Shown here piece after piece: positions 45,848-54,600 of a stretch of DNA of 64,000 nucleotides; the first letter of the stretch is position 1; each line of letters begins with the position of its first letter. The notes under the pieces are model-generated. The model made no database searches, was not told the DNA's origin, and saw nothing but the letters and a program-made list of their open reading frames with translations. The DNA lies in contig NZ_CP080443.1 in NCBI RefSeq assembly GCF_019613955.1, positions 1,054,001 to 1,118,000 of the forward strand, given 5' to 3'. The position numbers and the translations under genes are program-made. The stretch comes from Chryseobacterium sp. LJ668. GTDB taxonomy: Bacteria > Bacteroidota > Bacteroidia > Flavobacteriales > Weeksellaceae.

Positions 45848-46708
45848 ATGAAAAGACCCAACTACGCAACAGATAAAGTTTTAAAAAAATTCATTAAAAA
45901 TGCTTTGGAAGAAGATATTCAGGATGGAGATCATTCAACCCTTTCAACAATTCCTAAAGATCTCGAACAGAGCGCCAAGCTCTTGGTTAAAGAAAACTGT
46001 ATTCTGGCTGGTGTAGAATTGGCAGAAATAATTTTCAAAACTTTTGATAAAGATCTGAAAGTCGAGAGATTTATAAAAGACGGTGAAACAGCAAAGGCGG
46101 GAGACGTAGCATTTATCGTGACTGGAAGCGCAAGATCTATTTTATCAACAGAAAGATTGGTACTCAACTGCATGCAGAGAATGAGTGGGATTGCAACGCT
46201 CACTCAGGATTGGGATTCCAGATTGATAGGGACAAAGACTAAACTTCTGGATACTAGAAAAACAACTCCAAACTTCAGAGTTTGTGAAAAATGGGCAGTT
46301 GCCATAGGTGGCGGTACCAATCACAGGTATGGCCTGTATGATATGATCATGCTCAAAGATAATCACATCGATTACAATGGCAGCATCACAAATGCCGTGA
46401 AAATGGCTAAAGATTACGTGAAAAAAACAAAGAAAAAGCTTAAAATCGAGGTTGAAACCCGAAATCTTGAAGAAGTGCAGGAAGCTGTCAACGCCAAAGT
46501 CGACAGAATCATGCTTGATAATATGGATATTGCCACGATGAAAAGAGCGGTAAAAATAATCAACGGATCGTGTGAAAGTGAAGCTTCAGGAGGAATTTTA
46601 CGAGATCAATTAAAAGAAATTGCTACCACAGGAGTTACTTATATTTCCGCAGGTGCATTAACGCATTCAGCTAAAAATATCGATTTAAGTTTAAAAGCTG
46701 TTATGTAA
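45848..46708 (+). CDS. nadC: nicotinate-nucleotide pyrophosphorylase (carboxylating)
   Basis: This 286-residue enzyme converts quinolinate and PRPP to nicotinate mononucleotide and CO2. Recognisable regions are EDIQDGDHST near the N-terminus, RSILSTERLVLNCMQRMSGIAT, the PRPP/quinolinate region KLLDTRKTTPNFRVCEKWAV, GGGTNHRYGLYDMIMLKDNH, and the barrel end ISAGALTHSAKNIDLSL. It forms an operon with nadB and completes the aspartate route except for nadA. Confidence 0.95.
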   Translation: MKRPNYATDKVLKKFIKNALEEDIQDGDHSTLSTIPKDLEQSAKLLVKENCILAGVELAEIIFKTFDKDLKVERFIKDGETAKAGDVAFIVTGSARSILSTERLVLNCMQRMSGIATLTQDWDSRLIGTKTKLLDTRKTTPNFRVCEKWAVAIGGGTNHRYGLYDMIMLKDNHIDYNGSITNAVKMAKDYVKKTKKKLKIEVETRNLEEVQEAVNAKVDRIMLDNMDIATMKRAVKIINGSCESEASGGILRDQLKEIATTGVTYISAGALTHSAKNIDLSLKAVM

Positions 46709-46920
46709 AACATTATATTTTTAATAAAAAGAAGTGCCATTTGTTAAATATTAAATAATATGATATTTTTCACGTCAAAATTCATAAATTCTATATATAC
46801 CTAATAACCAATGCATTAAGCATTATTAAGACTGATTAAAAATTAACATTGAGTTAATAAGAGTTAAAATTTATTTGCCGAATTTTGCGGTAAATTTAAT
46901 TCTAACTATTACTTACGATT

Positions 46921-49623
46921 ATGAAATTAATCAACAAATCGATGCTTTCTGTGGTAATCACACTTTCTACAGCTAGTGTTTATTACGCTCAACAAGTTCA
47001 GGATACTACAAAAACTAGGTCTAAGGATATTGATGAGGTAGTGTTAATAGGTGTTGCAGATATTGCAAAAGATAGAAAAACACCTGTTGCTGTTTCTACA
47101 ATTAAAGAGGCACAAATCGTTGAAAGATTAGGAAACCAAGAATTTCCTGAGATTCTAAATACAACACCATCTGTTTATGCTACTAAAGGAGGTGGAGGAT
47201 TTGGAGACTCTAAAATTAACATTAGAGGATTCGCACAAGAAAACATTGCTGTAATGGTAAATGGTATGCCTGTCAATGATATGGAAAACGGACGTGTTTT
47301 CTGGTCAAACTGGGCAGGACTTTCTGATGTTACTTCTTCAATGCAGGTTCAAAGAGGTCTTGGTTCTTCAAAATTAGCAATTGCCTCTGTTGGTGGAACC
47401 ATAAATATTTTAACGAGAGCAGCCGATAAAAAAGAAGGAGGTGTCGTATCATTAACAGTTGGTAATGATGATTATCTTAAAACCTTATTTGCTTACAATA
47501 CAGGTAAATCTGAAAAAGGTTGGTCTACATCATTTTTGATGAGTAGAGCTTCTGGTTCTACGTTTGCGAGAGGAACAGAATTTGAAGGATACAACTATTA
47601 TTTTGCTTTAGGATACAACAAACCAGGAAGCAAGCATGATTTTCAATTTACAATCACTGGTGCTCCTCAGGCTCATAATCAAAGAAGCACTTTTTCAACT
47701 ATAGCGAATTACATTAAATATAATTCTGATAAAGACGGAACTCCTGACACAAGATATAATGCAGACTACGGTTATTTGAATGGAGAAGAATATAGTTTAA
47801 GAAGAAATTATTACCACAAGCCAGTAATGTCGTTAAACTGGGACTGGAATATTTCAGATAAATCTAAATTAAACACTGTTGCTTATGCTTCATTTGGTAG
47901 AGGTGCAGGAACGGGAAATGTTGGAAATGTTGGAAATCTAGCAAATACCACTACAAGGAATTTAGAATCTTTTAGAACGGCTGAGGGAATTCTTGATTTT
48001 GACGCTCTTTCTGCAGCGAATGCAGCATCAAATGCTGACAGAGGTATTCTTATCAGAAACTCATCGATCAATTCTCATAACTGGTACGGAATCATTTCTA
48101 GCTTCAATCATAAAATCACTGATCATTTAAACTTTTCAGTTGGTATTGATACAAGATATTACTATGGTTACCATTACCAAGTAGCAAGCGACCTTTTAGG
48201 AGGTTCTTCATACAGAGATTCTGCTAATAGAAACCTATACGCTCCGAATAACAATAATGTGTTTGTACCTGGCTATAATTATGTTTCTAATACTTCAAAA
48301 GCAGAACCAAACTGGAATCCTTTTGGAGGGAAAATTGATGCTTTAGAAAACAGAATCGGATATAATAATGACGGTGAAGTTCTTTGGTATGGTGGATTCG
48401 GACAATTAGAATATTCTAATGATAAATTATCTGCTTTTGTATCTGGAGCTATCTCTAATCAAGGTTTCCAAAGAATTGATAACTTCCTTGTTGATGGAAG
48501 ATCTCTTCTTAATGGAAACGTTTCAGGATATGCAACAAGCAATACAAACCCTGCAATTATTCAGCCTACAGCTTTAAATCCTGCTCTCAACACTAAAACA
48601 GGATTCAAAAATCTTATCGGATTTAATGCAAAAGCAGGTGCAAACTATAATATTAATGAATACCATAACGTTTTTGCTAATATCGGTTACTATGAAAAAC
48701 AACCGTTCTTAAATTCGGTTTATCCAAATAACAAAAACTTCCTAAATCCAAACTTAACGAATGAGAAAATCTTTGGAGTTGAAGCTGGTTATGGTTTCCG
48801 TTCAGGAATTTTCAATGCTAATGTAAATATTTACAGAACTTCATGGAAAGACAGATTCCTTAGAAGAACAAATATTACAAGTCCTTTCATAGATCCAACA
48901 ACAGGTCTTCCGGGCACAACAAATTCGGCATATGCTAATATTTCAGGTATTACGGAAGTGCATCAGGGAATCGAAATTGATGCAACAGCAAATGTTCACA
49001 AAATGTTATCATTTAACGGGATGCTATCAATGGGGGACTGGTATTACAAAGGTAATGCAACAAGTGATCTATTTACAGAAACTAATGATCCTCTCGTTTT
49101 ACCAAGTGGCTCATCAAATAGTACAGTTTATTTGGATAATGTAAAAGTGGGAAGTTCAGCTCAGTTTACTGCAGCTGGAGGATTCACTTTCAAACCGACA
49201 GAATGGTTTGCTTTAGATGGTACATACAGAGCAGTTAAAAATTTATATGCTAACGTAAATCCATTAAACTTCCAAACGCAAGCAGCAGGTAATAAGGGTG
49301 CATTAGAACTACCAACATTTGGATTAGTAGACTTAGGCATTACATTTAAAATAAAACTTAAAAATCCAAAACAATACTTTACTCTAAGAGGTAATGTTTA
49401 TAATTTATTGGATAAAGTTTACATTTCTGAGGCAAATACAAATATTCACGCTAATCTTACAGCACAGGAATATACGGATATCAATGGAGGAACACTTGCT
49501 TCTAATGCCACAAACTTTGCAACTTATCAGGCAGCTGGTAACTACAGTGGTGTTAACCAGACTAACCAAGTTTATTTCGGATTTGGAAGAACATGGTCTG
49601 GAACATTATCTTTCAACTTCTAA
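46921..49623 (+). CDS. TonB-dependent outer-membrane receptor
   Basis: This 900-residue receptor has a signal peptide ending at VYYAQQ, a TonB-box-like DIDEVVLIGV just after it, a plug domain (about 50-165: TPVAVSTIKEAQIVERLG, FPEILNTTPSVYATKGGGGFGDSKINIRGF, VMVNGMPVNDMENGRVFWSNWAGLSD), and a 22-strand barrel ending in the aromatic F-x-F (SFNF). It lacks the carboxypeptidase-like N-terminal domain of SusC-type receptors and has no SusD-like partner, so an iron-chelate or cofactor substrate is more likely than a glycan. It is a single gene with a long AT-rich upstream region. Confidence 0.92.
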   Translation: MKLINKSMLSVVITLSTASVYYAQQVQDTTKTRSKDIDEVVLIGVADIAKDRKTPVAVSTIKEAQIVERLGNQEFPEILNTTPSVYATKGGGGFGDSKINIRGFAQENIAVMVNGMPVNDMENGRVFWSNWAGLSDVTSSMQVQRGLGSSKLAIASVGGTINILTRAADKKEGGVVSLTVGNDDYLKTLFAYNTGKSEKGWSTSFLMSRASGSTFARGTEFEGYNYYFALGYNKPGSKHDFQFTITGAPQAHNQRSTFSTIANYIKYNSDKDGTPDTRYNADYGYLNGEEYSLRRNYYHKPVMSLNWDWNISDKSKLNTVAYASFGRGAGTGNVGNVGNLANTTTRNLESFRTAEGILDFDALSAANAASNADRGILIRNSSINSHNWYGIISSFNHKITDHLNFSVGIDTRYYYGYHYQVASDLLGGSSYRDSANRNLYAPNNNNVFVPGYNYVSNTSKAEPNWNPFGGKIDALENRIGYNNDGEVLWYGGFGQLEYSNDKLSAFVSGAISNQGFQRIDNFLVDGRSLLNGNVSGYATSNTNPAIIQPTALNPALNTKTGFKNLIGFNAKAGANYNINEYHNVFANIGYYEKQPFLNSVYPNNKNFLNPNLTNEKIFGVEAGYGFRSGIFNANVNIYRTSWKDRFLRRTNITSPFIDPTTGLPGTTNSAYANISGITEVHQGIEIDATANVHKMLSFNGMLSMGDWYYKGNATSDLFTETNDPLVLPSGSSNSTVYLDNVKVGSSAQFTAAGGFTFKPTEWFALDGTYRAVKNLYANVNPLNFQTQAAGNKGALELPTFGLVDLGITFKIKLKNPKQYFTLRGNVYNLLDKVYISEANTNIHANLTAQEYTDINGGTLASNATNFATYQAAGNYSGVNQTNQVYFGFGRTWSGTLSFNF

Positions 49624-49658
49624 TAAATAATAAATAAACATTAGATTTTATACATACC

Positions 49659-49688
49659 AAATCCCGGCTTTATAGCCGGGATTTTTTT
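49659..49688 (+). terminator. terminator of the TonB-dependent receptor gene
   Basis: AAATCCCGGCT pairs with AGCCGGGATTT around a TTAT loop and is followed by T. The T-run ends at the first base of the next promoter box. Confidence 0.9.
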
Positions 49689-49695
49689 ATATTTG
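49688..49695 (+). promoter_or_regulatory. -7 promoter box for the small membrane protein gene
   Basis: TATATTTG, 21 bases before the ATG at 49717. It overlaps a TTG that would otherwise extend the frame. Confidence 0.5.
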
Positions 49696-49716
49696 CAATC
49701 AACTAAAATAAATATT

Positions 49717-50154
49717 ATGGATTTCAACTTTATGCTTCAGGCGCACCGTGGCTTTGCTTATTTAATCTTATTGGCAACTGCAGTTTTGGTAGTGGCGCTC
49801 TTGGTAACCATGTTTGGATACTCAGGAAAAATTTCTAAGCTTTTGAGAAAATCTACACTGTTTACAATGATTTTCTTTCATACGCAAGCCCTGATCGGAT
49901 TAATCATGCTATTCTTTTTTTCTCCGGGATTTAAAGCTGCAAAAGAATCAGGTATGTTAATGAAAGATTCGGTTTTGAGAAACACCTATGTTGAACATCC
50001 TACCGCAATGATTATTGCTGCCGTTTTGCTGACCATATTCAATAAAAAACTGAAGACAAACGATAAAATCCAGATGAGCTGGGTAATCATCGCTTTTGTT
50101 GCAATTGCCTTAATGCTTTGGGCATTTCAGTGGCACAGACTTTTTGGAGCTTAA
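49717..50154 (+). CDS. four-helix membrane protein of unknown function
   Basis: This 145-residue inner-membrane protein has four hydrophobic helices (about 8-30, 45-68, 89-105, 118-138) and conserved-looking histidines (AHRGFAYL, FFHTQALIG, EHPTAMI, WHRLFGA). The histidines recall small cytochrome-b-like proteins, but haem binding is not shown. The frame can be read from a TTG at 49693, but that codon is part of the -7 box, so the ATG at 49717 is used. It is a single gene. Confidence 0.75.
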   Translation: MDFNFMLQAHRGFAYLILLATAVLVVALLVTMFGYSGKISKLLRKSTLFTMIFFHTQALIGLIMLFFFSPGFKAAKESGMLMKDSVLRNTYVEHPTAMIIAAVLLTIFNKKLKTNDKIQMSWVIIAFVAIALMLWAFQWHRLFGA

Positions 50155-50249
50155 TCTTAAAAATATGATTAATTTGATTTAACTGAGAACCTAAAAATTC
50201 TTGTGGGAGATTCAAATTTGTTAACCTTTAAAAACAATTTTATTCACTT

Positions 50250-51242
50250 ATGAAAGTAGCTGTAGTAGGTTCAACAGGAATGGTTGGCCAAGTGATGCTT
50301 AAAGTTCTCGAAGAGAGAAACTTCCCTGTAACAGAGTTAATTCCGGTTGCTTCGGAAAGATCCATCGGTAAACAGGTGAAGTATAAACAGGTAGATTACA
50401 CTATCGTAAGCATCGACGACGCTATAGCTGCGAAACCTGATATTGCTATTTTCTCCGCAGGAGGTTCAACTTCTTTAGAATATGCTCCAAAATTTGCCGA
50501 AGCAGGAATTACAGTAATCGATAATTCTTCAGCATGGAGAATGGATCCTACCAAGAAATTAGTCGTTCCGGAAATCAACGCACATGTATTGACAAAAGAA
50601 GACAAGATTATTGCCAATCCAAACTGTTCTACCATTCAGCTGGTCATGGTTTTAGGTCCGTTGAATAAAAAATATGATTTAAGGAGAGTCATTATTTCTA
50701 CTTACCAATCTGTAACAGGTACGGGTAAAGCAGCGGTTGATCAGCTGAATGCTGAAATTGCCGGTGATGATTCTGTTGCTAAAGTTTATCCTTATCAAAT
50801 CTTTAAAAATGCTTTGCCGCATTGTGATGTATTTTCAGATGACGATTACACGAAAGAAGAAATTAAATTGATGAAAGAGCCTAAAAAGATTTTAGGAGAC
50901 GACACATTCAATTTAACCGCAACCGCAGTAAGAGTTCCGGTACAGGGAGGCCATTCTGAAAGCGTAAACATCGAATTTGAAAACGAATTTGAATTAGACG
51001 AAGTACGAAAAATTTTATCAGAAACGCCGGGAGTTATCGTGATGGATAACGTAAAAAACAACGAGTACCCAATGCCGCTCTATTCAGAAGGGAAAGATGA
51101 AGTTTTTGTAGGGCGAATCAGAAGAGATCTCTCGCAGCCGAAAACCCTTAACCTCTGGATTGTAGCAGACAACCTACGGAAAGGTGCTGCAACCAACGCT
51201 GTACAGATTGCAGAATACCTGGTAGCAAACAACTTAGTATAA
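50250..51242 (+). CDS. asd: aspartate-semialdehyde dehydrogenase
   Basis: This 330-residue NADP-dependent enzyme makes aspartate semialdehyde for lysine, threonine, methionine and cell-wall diaminopimelate. It starts VAVVGSTGMVGQVML (3-17), with the active-site cysteine C126 in ANPNCSTIQLV, the late loop VRVPVQGGHSESVN and the C-terminal RRDLSQPKTLNLWIVADNLRKGAA. Length is normal. It is monocistronic, with a terminator after it. Confidence 0.96.
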   Translation: MKVAVVGSTGMVGQVMLKVLEERNFPVTELIPVASERSIGKQVKYKQVDYTIVSIDDAIAAKPDIAIFSAGGSTSLEYAPKFAEAGITVIDNSSAWRMDPTKKLVVPEINAHVLTKEDKIIANPNCSTIQLVMVLGPLNKKYDLRRVIISTYQSVTGTGKAAVDQLNAEIAGDDSVAKVYPYQIFKNALPHCDVFSDDDYTKEEIKLMKEPKKILGDDTFNLTATAVRVPVQGGHSESVNIEFENEFELDEVRKILSETPGVIVMDNVKNNEYPMPLYSEGKDEVFVGRIRRDLSQPKTLNLWIVADNLRKGAATNAVQIAEYLVANNLV

Positions 51243-51256
51243 ACTAACAAAAAGAA

Positions 51257-51285
51257 AAGAGTCTCCAAAAGAGATTCTTTTTTTT
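51257..51285 (+). terminator. terminator of asd
   Basis: AAGAGTCTC pairs with GAGATTCTT (one G-U pair) around a 5-base loop and is followed by a T-run. Confidence 0.75.
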
Positions 51286-51293
51286 ATCAAACT

Positions 51294-52292
51294 ATGAGCT
51301 CTAACAAAAACATCAATAAAGATAAAATAAGCTTTCAAAAATGGATTGCCGTTTTTGGGATCGTCCTTTTTGTCGCAAAAATTATCGCCTGGAAACTTAC
51401 CAACTCAGATGCCGTTTTTTCTGATGCTATGGAGAGTATTGTGAATGTGATCAGTGCATTTATGGGGCTGTATTCCTTGCATTTAGCCTCAAAACCGAAA
51501 GACGAAGACCATCCTTATGGTCATGGCAAGGTAGAATTTGTCACTGCAGGAATCGAAGGCGCCCTTATCGCCATTGCCGGAATTATGATTATCTATGAAG
51601 GCATCAATAGTTTGGTAACCGGCAGAATATTAAATGACCTCGATTGGGGAATTGCCATCATTGCTGCGACTGCAGTTATCAACTATTTCCTTGGATATAT
51701 TTCTATAAAAAAAGGTGAAAAAGAGAGCTCTCTCGTTCTTATCGCCTCAGGAAAGCATCTGCAGTCTGATACCATTACGACGCTGGGTGTTGTGATCAGT
51801 TTAATTATTGTTTATTTCACCAAAATCTATTGGATAGATTCGGTTGTTGCCCTCATATTTGGGTTTTATATTATTTTTGTAGGTTACAAAATCATCCGGA
51901 AATCCTTAAGTGGAATCATGGACGAGCAGGATCCTGAACTTTTAAACAATATTATTCAGCTTTTAGAAAATAATAGAGAAACAGAGTGGATCGACATTCA
52001 TAACATGAAAATCCAGCAGTTTGGAGCGTCATTACATATCGACGCACACATTACGCTACCTTGGTATTACAGTCTTCGTGATGCGCACAAAGAAATGGAA
52101 AAAGTCATTCTTCTTTTAGCTAAAAATACCATAAGGACAGTTGAATTCAATTTCCATATGGATGACTGCAAACCCATCTCCTGCCCTATCTGTCAGATCA
52201 TGGATTGCCCTGTCCGCGAACAACCCTTTATAAGAAGAGTTGAATGGACTGCCGAAAATGTAACCAACGTCGACAAACATACAGCAGAATAA
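51294..52292 (+). CDS. cation diffusion facilitator transporter
   Basis: This 332-residue inner-membrane exporter of divalent metal ions (Zn, Fe, Mn or Co) has six hydrophobic helices in the first 210 residues, with metal-site residues in SDAVFSDAMESIVN, DHPYGHGKVEFV and LIASGKHLQSDTITT. A C-terminal cytosolic ferredoxin-like domain follows (about 215-290, DIHNMKIQQFGASLHIDAHI). The end is unusual: four cysteines, C292, C297, C300 and C305, in CKPISCPICQIMDCPVREQP, possibly an extra metal-binding site. It is a single gene. Confidence 0.9.
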   Translation: MSSNKNINKDKISFQKWIAVFGIVLFVAKIIAWKLTNSDAVFSDAMESIVNVISAFMGLYSLHLASKPKDEDHPYGHGKVEFVTAGIEGALIAIAGIMIIYEGINSLVTGRILNDLDWGIAIIAATAVINYFLGYISIKKGEKESSLVLIASGKHLQSDTITTLGVVISLIIVYFTKIYWIDSVVALIFGFYIIFVGYKIIRKSLSGIMDEQDPELLNNIIQLLENNRETEWIDIHNMKIQQFGASLHIDAHITLPWYYSLRDAHKEMEKVILLLAKNTIRTVEFNFHMDDCKPISCPICQIMDCPVREQPFIRRVEWTAENVTNVDKHTAE

Positions 52293-52573
52293 TTTTAGAA
52301 GCTATTCCTGCTCTATGCTCATACTCCTCACGCAGCCGCTTATATTGATATTACTTTTATATTGCCATCGCTTGTTGTGGGGTAACCGCTGCGATCCGGG
52401 CTATTGACAAATAGCACCAATAAATCCGTTGAGTAATAGAAATGATTAAAATATGTAAAAAGAAATATGTCGCTTTCTACGGGCTCAAATTTGAATTACT
52501 TAATACATCCACAAACATTTCGCTCCTACGGAGCTCAAAAAAAATATTTACTTTCAGAATAAAAGCATTTAAC
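52293..52573. repeat. gene-free stretch with degenerate intergenic repeats
   Basis: This 281-base region holds no credible gene. Its first part (about 52298-52404, from GAAGCTATTCCTGCTC to GCGATCCGGGCTAT) resembles an interspersed repeat I have seen in flavobacterial intergenic DNA. Its second part has two diverged direct copies about 50 bp apart, ATGTCGCTTTCTACGGGCTC (52467-52486) and ATTTCGCTCCTACGGAGCTC (52517-52536). The second contains the hairpin GCTCC-TAC-GGAGC. Confidence 0.55.
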
Positions 52574-53014
52574 CTATAACGAATTTTTCAGCAAGATTTG
52601 TTTCCTGTAATAAAACAACGGAACAATCAGAAGTAAAATAAGAGGCTGAATAACAAACCTGCGCATATAAAAAGAAAAAAGATATCCCATTTCAAATCTG
52701 TCATAGATGCAGTAGAGATAGATGGGGAAAGTTATAATGAAAACAATAGCAATTAAAAGCACACCTTGTATTGTCCATTCTTTATTTTTAAACAAAAAAT
52801 GAATGATAATACTTGAGAAAATAAGATTCAGGACAAATCTGAAAATATGGCTGAGAACCAGAATTCCCCATTCAAATTCCGGGAAAACAACATTTTTATT
52901 TGCCTCATGGAAATAATTTAGAAAAGGATCATAAAAAATCTGATCTTCCAGCATTCTCACCCCAACAAGCCCGAAAATTCCGGCTATAACGATCAGCCAG
53001 CTAAGAATTTTCAT
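52574..53014 (-). CDS. exosortase F-associated membrane protein
   Basis: This 146-residue membrane protein with four hydrophobic helices is encoded immediately after xrtF, overlapping it by 14 bp. Its opening (SWLIVIAGIFGLVGVRMLEDQIFYDPFLNYFH) and its position match the family always found beside XrtF in flavobacteria. It probably works with the exosortase in the inner membrane, but its role is unknown. No catalytic residues were recognised. Confidence 0.85.
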   Translation of the reverse strand: MKILSWLIVIAGIFGLVGVRMLEDQIFYDPFLNYFHEANKNVVFPEFEWGILVLSHIFRFVLNLIFSSIIIHFLFKNKEWTIQGVLLIAIVFIITFPIYLYCIYDRFEMGYLFSFYMRRFVIQPLILLLIVPLFYYRKQILLKNSL

Positions 53015-53531
53015 TTTTTAAAGCAAAAAATTTGATCCAAATTAGCCAAAGAACCACGACACTCCCATAAATAACAGCTGGAAACAGATAATCATGAGCC
53101 AGTTTATTGTATTCTGAATAATCCCGAGTTACAATATTAAGTCCTACAATTCTCAAAACATTCATAATGTAAAGAGCAAGAAGACCTGCAGCAACAAAAA
53201 CGAAAGTTTTAGTCCCTTTATAAAATGCAAAAACAAAAGATACAAACAGAATGATGACAGACACCGCATTGCAACCCTCCACCATTCTCGTGACATATAC
53301 TTTTTTTACATAGTAATAAACCTGTTCATTAGGAACGTCATTATACAATAAGGTAGGATATTGCAATTTGTTTTGAATAAACATCACATGGTCTGCAATA
53401 ATCCGCGAATAAGGATCGAGGCCCTGAGCTTTAAAACTGTTCAGATAAAACTGATACACGAATAGCAGCACCAGATAAATGATGATGAAACGCAGCAGAA
53501 TTCCCAAAACAGGCCTAAAGTCCTTTAGCAT
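53001..53531 (-). CDS. xrtF: exosortase XrtF
   Basis: This 176-residue inner-membrane transpeptidase-like protein of the exosortase/archaeosortase superfamily has the Cys-Arg-His triad by position: C87 in VEGCNAVSVIIL, R127 in NVLRIVGLN and H146 in AHDYLFP. It has about five hydrophobic helices. Exosortases cleave C-terminal sorting signals and attach proteins to surface polymers. No substrate with a PEP-CTERM-like tail was seen here; the large T9SS proteins carry a different signal. It is coupled to its partner gene by a 14-bp overlap. Confidence 0.88.
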   Translation of the reverse strand: MLKDFRPVLGILLRFIIIYLVLLFVYQFYLNSFKAQGLDPYSRIIADHVMFIQNKLQYPTLLYNDVPNEQVYYYVKKVYVTRMVEGCNAVSVIILFVSFVFAFYKGTKTFVFVAAGLLALYIMNVLRIVGLNIVTRDYSEYNKLAHDYLFPAVIYGSVVVLWLIWIKFFALKNENS

Positions 53532-53535
53532 ATTG

Positions 53536-53543
53536 CAAAGATA
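53536..53543 (-). promoter_or_regulatory. -7 box four bases before the xrtF ATG
   Basis: TATCTTTG on the minus strand, then CAAT, then ATG. It predicts a leaderless transcript. Confidence 0.45.
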
Positions 53544-53563
53544 AAAAATCGACTGTAAATTAG

Positions 53564-53571
53564 TATATTTG
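53564..53571 (+). promoter_or_regulatory. -7 promoter box for the AmgK-like kinase gene
   Basis: TATATTTG, 9 bases before the ATG at 53581. It overlaps an upstream TTG that is therefore not the start. Confidence 0.5.
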
Positions 53572-53580
53572 TTTCATATT

Positions 53581-54600
53581 ATGACTTTTGAAAATGCAAA
53601 AAGATTTTTTGAAAACCATTTTGGCGGAAAATCTACAGAATTTGTCACTTTAGCTCAAAGCGGTTCTGCAAGAGTCAATTTTCGGGCTCAAAATCAGACA
53701 GGGAATTACATTATCACTTACAATGAAAATATTCGTGAAAATGATAGTTTTCTCTATTTTTCAAGGGTTTTTTCAGATTTAAATCTTAATACTCCGAAGG
53801 TATTGAAGGTATCGGATGACAGAAAAATGTATATTCAGGAATATCTCGGGAATCATACGCTTTCAGAAATTATTTCTAAAGAAAATTTATCTGAAAATGT
53901 AGAATCTCTTGTAAAACAAACTTTGGAAAATCTTTTCGAATTACAAACGAAAACGCAGAAACAGATTGATTTTACTCAAACCTTTGAATACGAAAGTTAT
54001 AACGAGCTTCCGGTAACACATGACCTGTATTACTTCAAAAATTTCATTGCCGATGTTTTGGAGCTTGAATACCATAAGTCGACCCTGCTGAAAGAATTTA
54101 AAGAAATTGTGAACCTCATCGAAAATCTTGAGCCAAAAGGTTTGATGATTCGTGATTTTCAGGCAAGAAACATTATGGTGAACAATCAAAATGAAGTTTC
54201 TTTTATTGATTATCAATCTGCAATGAAAGGACCTTTAATATATGATGTGATCTCATTTCTGTTTCAGGCAAAAGCCAACTTTCCGGAAAATTTTAAAAAT
54301 AGAATGCTTGAATTTTACATTCAGCAATTTGAAAATAAGGAGACCCAGTTCCAACTAAAAAAATCGGTAAGACCCATTCAGCTGATGCGGTTTCTGCAAG
54401 TTTTAGGAGCGTATGGTTTCCGCGGATTAATTCAAAGAAAACAACATTTTATTACCAGCATTGATAAAGGAATTGAAAATTTAAAGGAGTTTTCAGACGA
54501 TTGGGAAGATATGAAAAATTATCCCGAACTGAAAAAGGTGATTAAACAGTTGAGTTTGGAGAAAACAAAATTAAAAATTGAAGAGATTTTACAGAGTTAA
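53581..54600 (+). CDS. AmgK-like sugar kinase (phosphotransferase family)
   Basis: This 339-residue protein has the aminoglycoside-phosphotransferase fold. The catalytic loop is RDFQARN (191-197, D192 and N197), the metal-binding segment is IDYQSAMKGPLIYDV (209-223), and an N-terminal ATP-binding lobe includes IQEYLG (85-90). The sequence looks like AmgK, the anomeric kinase that phosphorylates N-acetylmuramate and N-acetylglucosamine at C1 in cell-wall recycling. A MurU-like nucleotidyltransferase gene two genes downstream supports this. The longer frame from TTG 53569 overlaps the -7 box and is rejected. Confidence 0.75.
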   Translation: MTFENAKRFFENHFGGKSTEFVTLAQSGSARVNFRAQNQTGNYIITYNENIRENDSFLYFSRVFSDLNLNTPKVLKVSDDRKMYIQEYLGNHTLSEIISKENLSENVESLVKQTLENLFELQTKTQKQIDFTQTFEYESYNELPVTHDLYYFKNFIADVLELEYHKSTLLKEFKEIVNLIENLEPKGLMIRDFQARNIMVNNQNEVSFIDYQSAMKGPLIYDVISFLFQAKANFPENFKNRMLEFYIQQFENKETQFQLKKSVRPIQLMRFLQVLGAYGFRGLIQRKQHFITSIDKGIENLKEFSDDWEDMKNYPELKKVIKQLSLEKTKLKIEEILQS

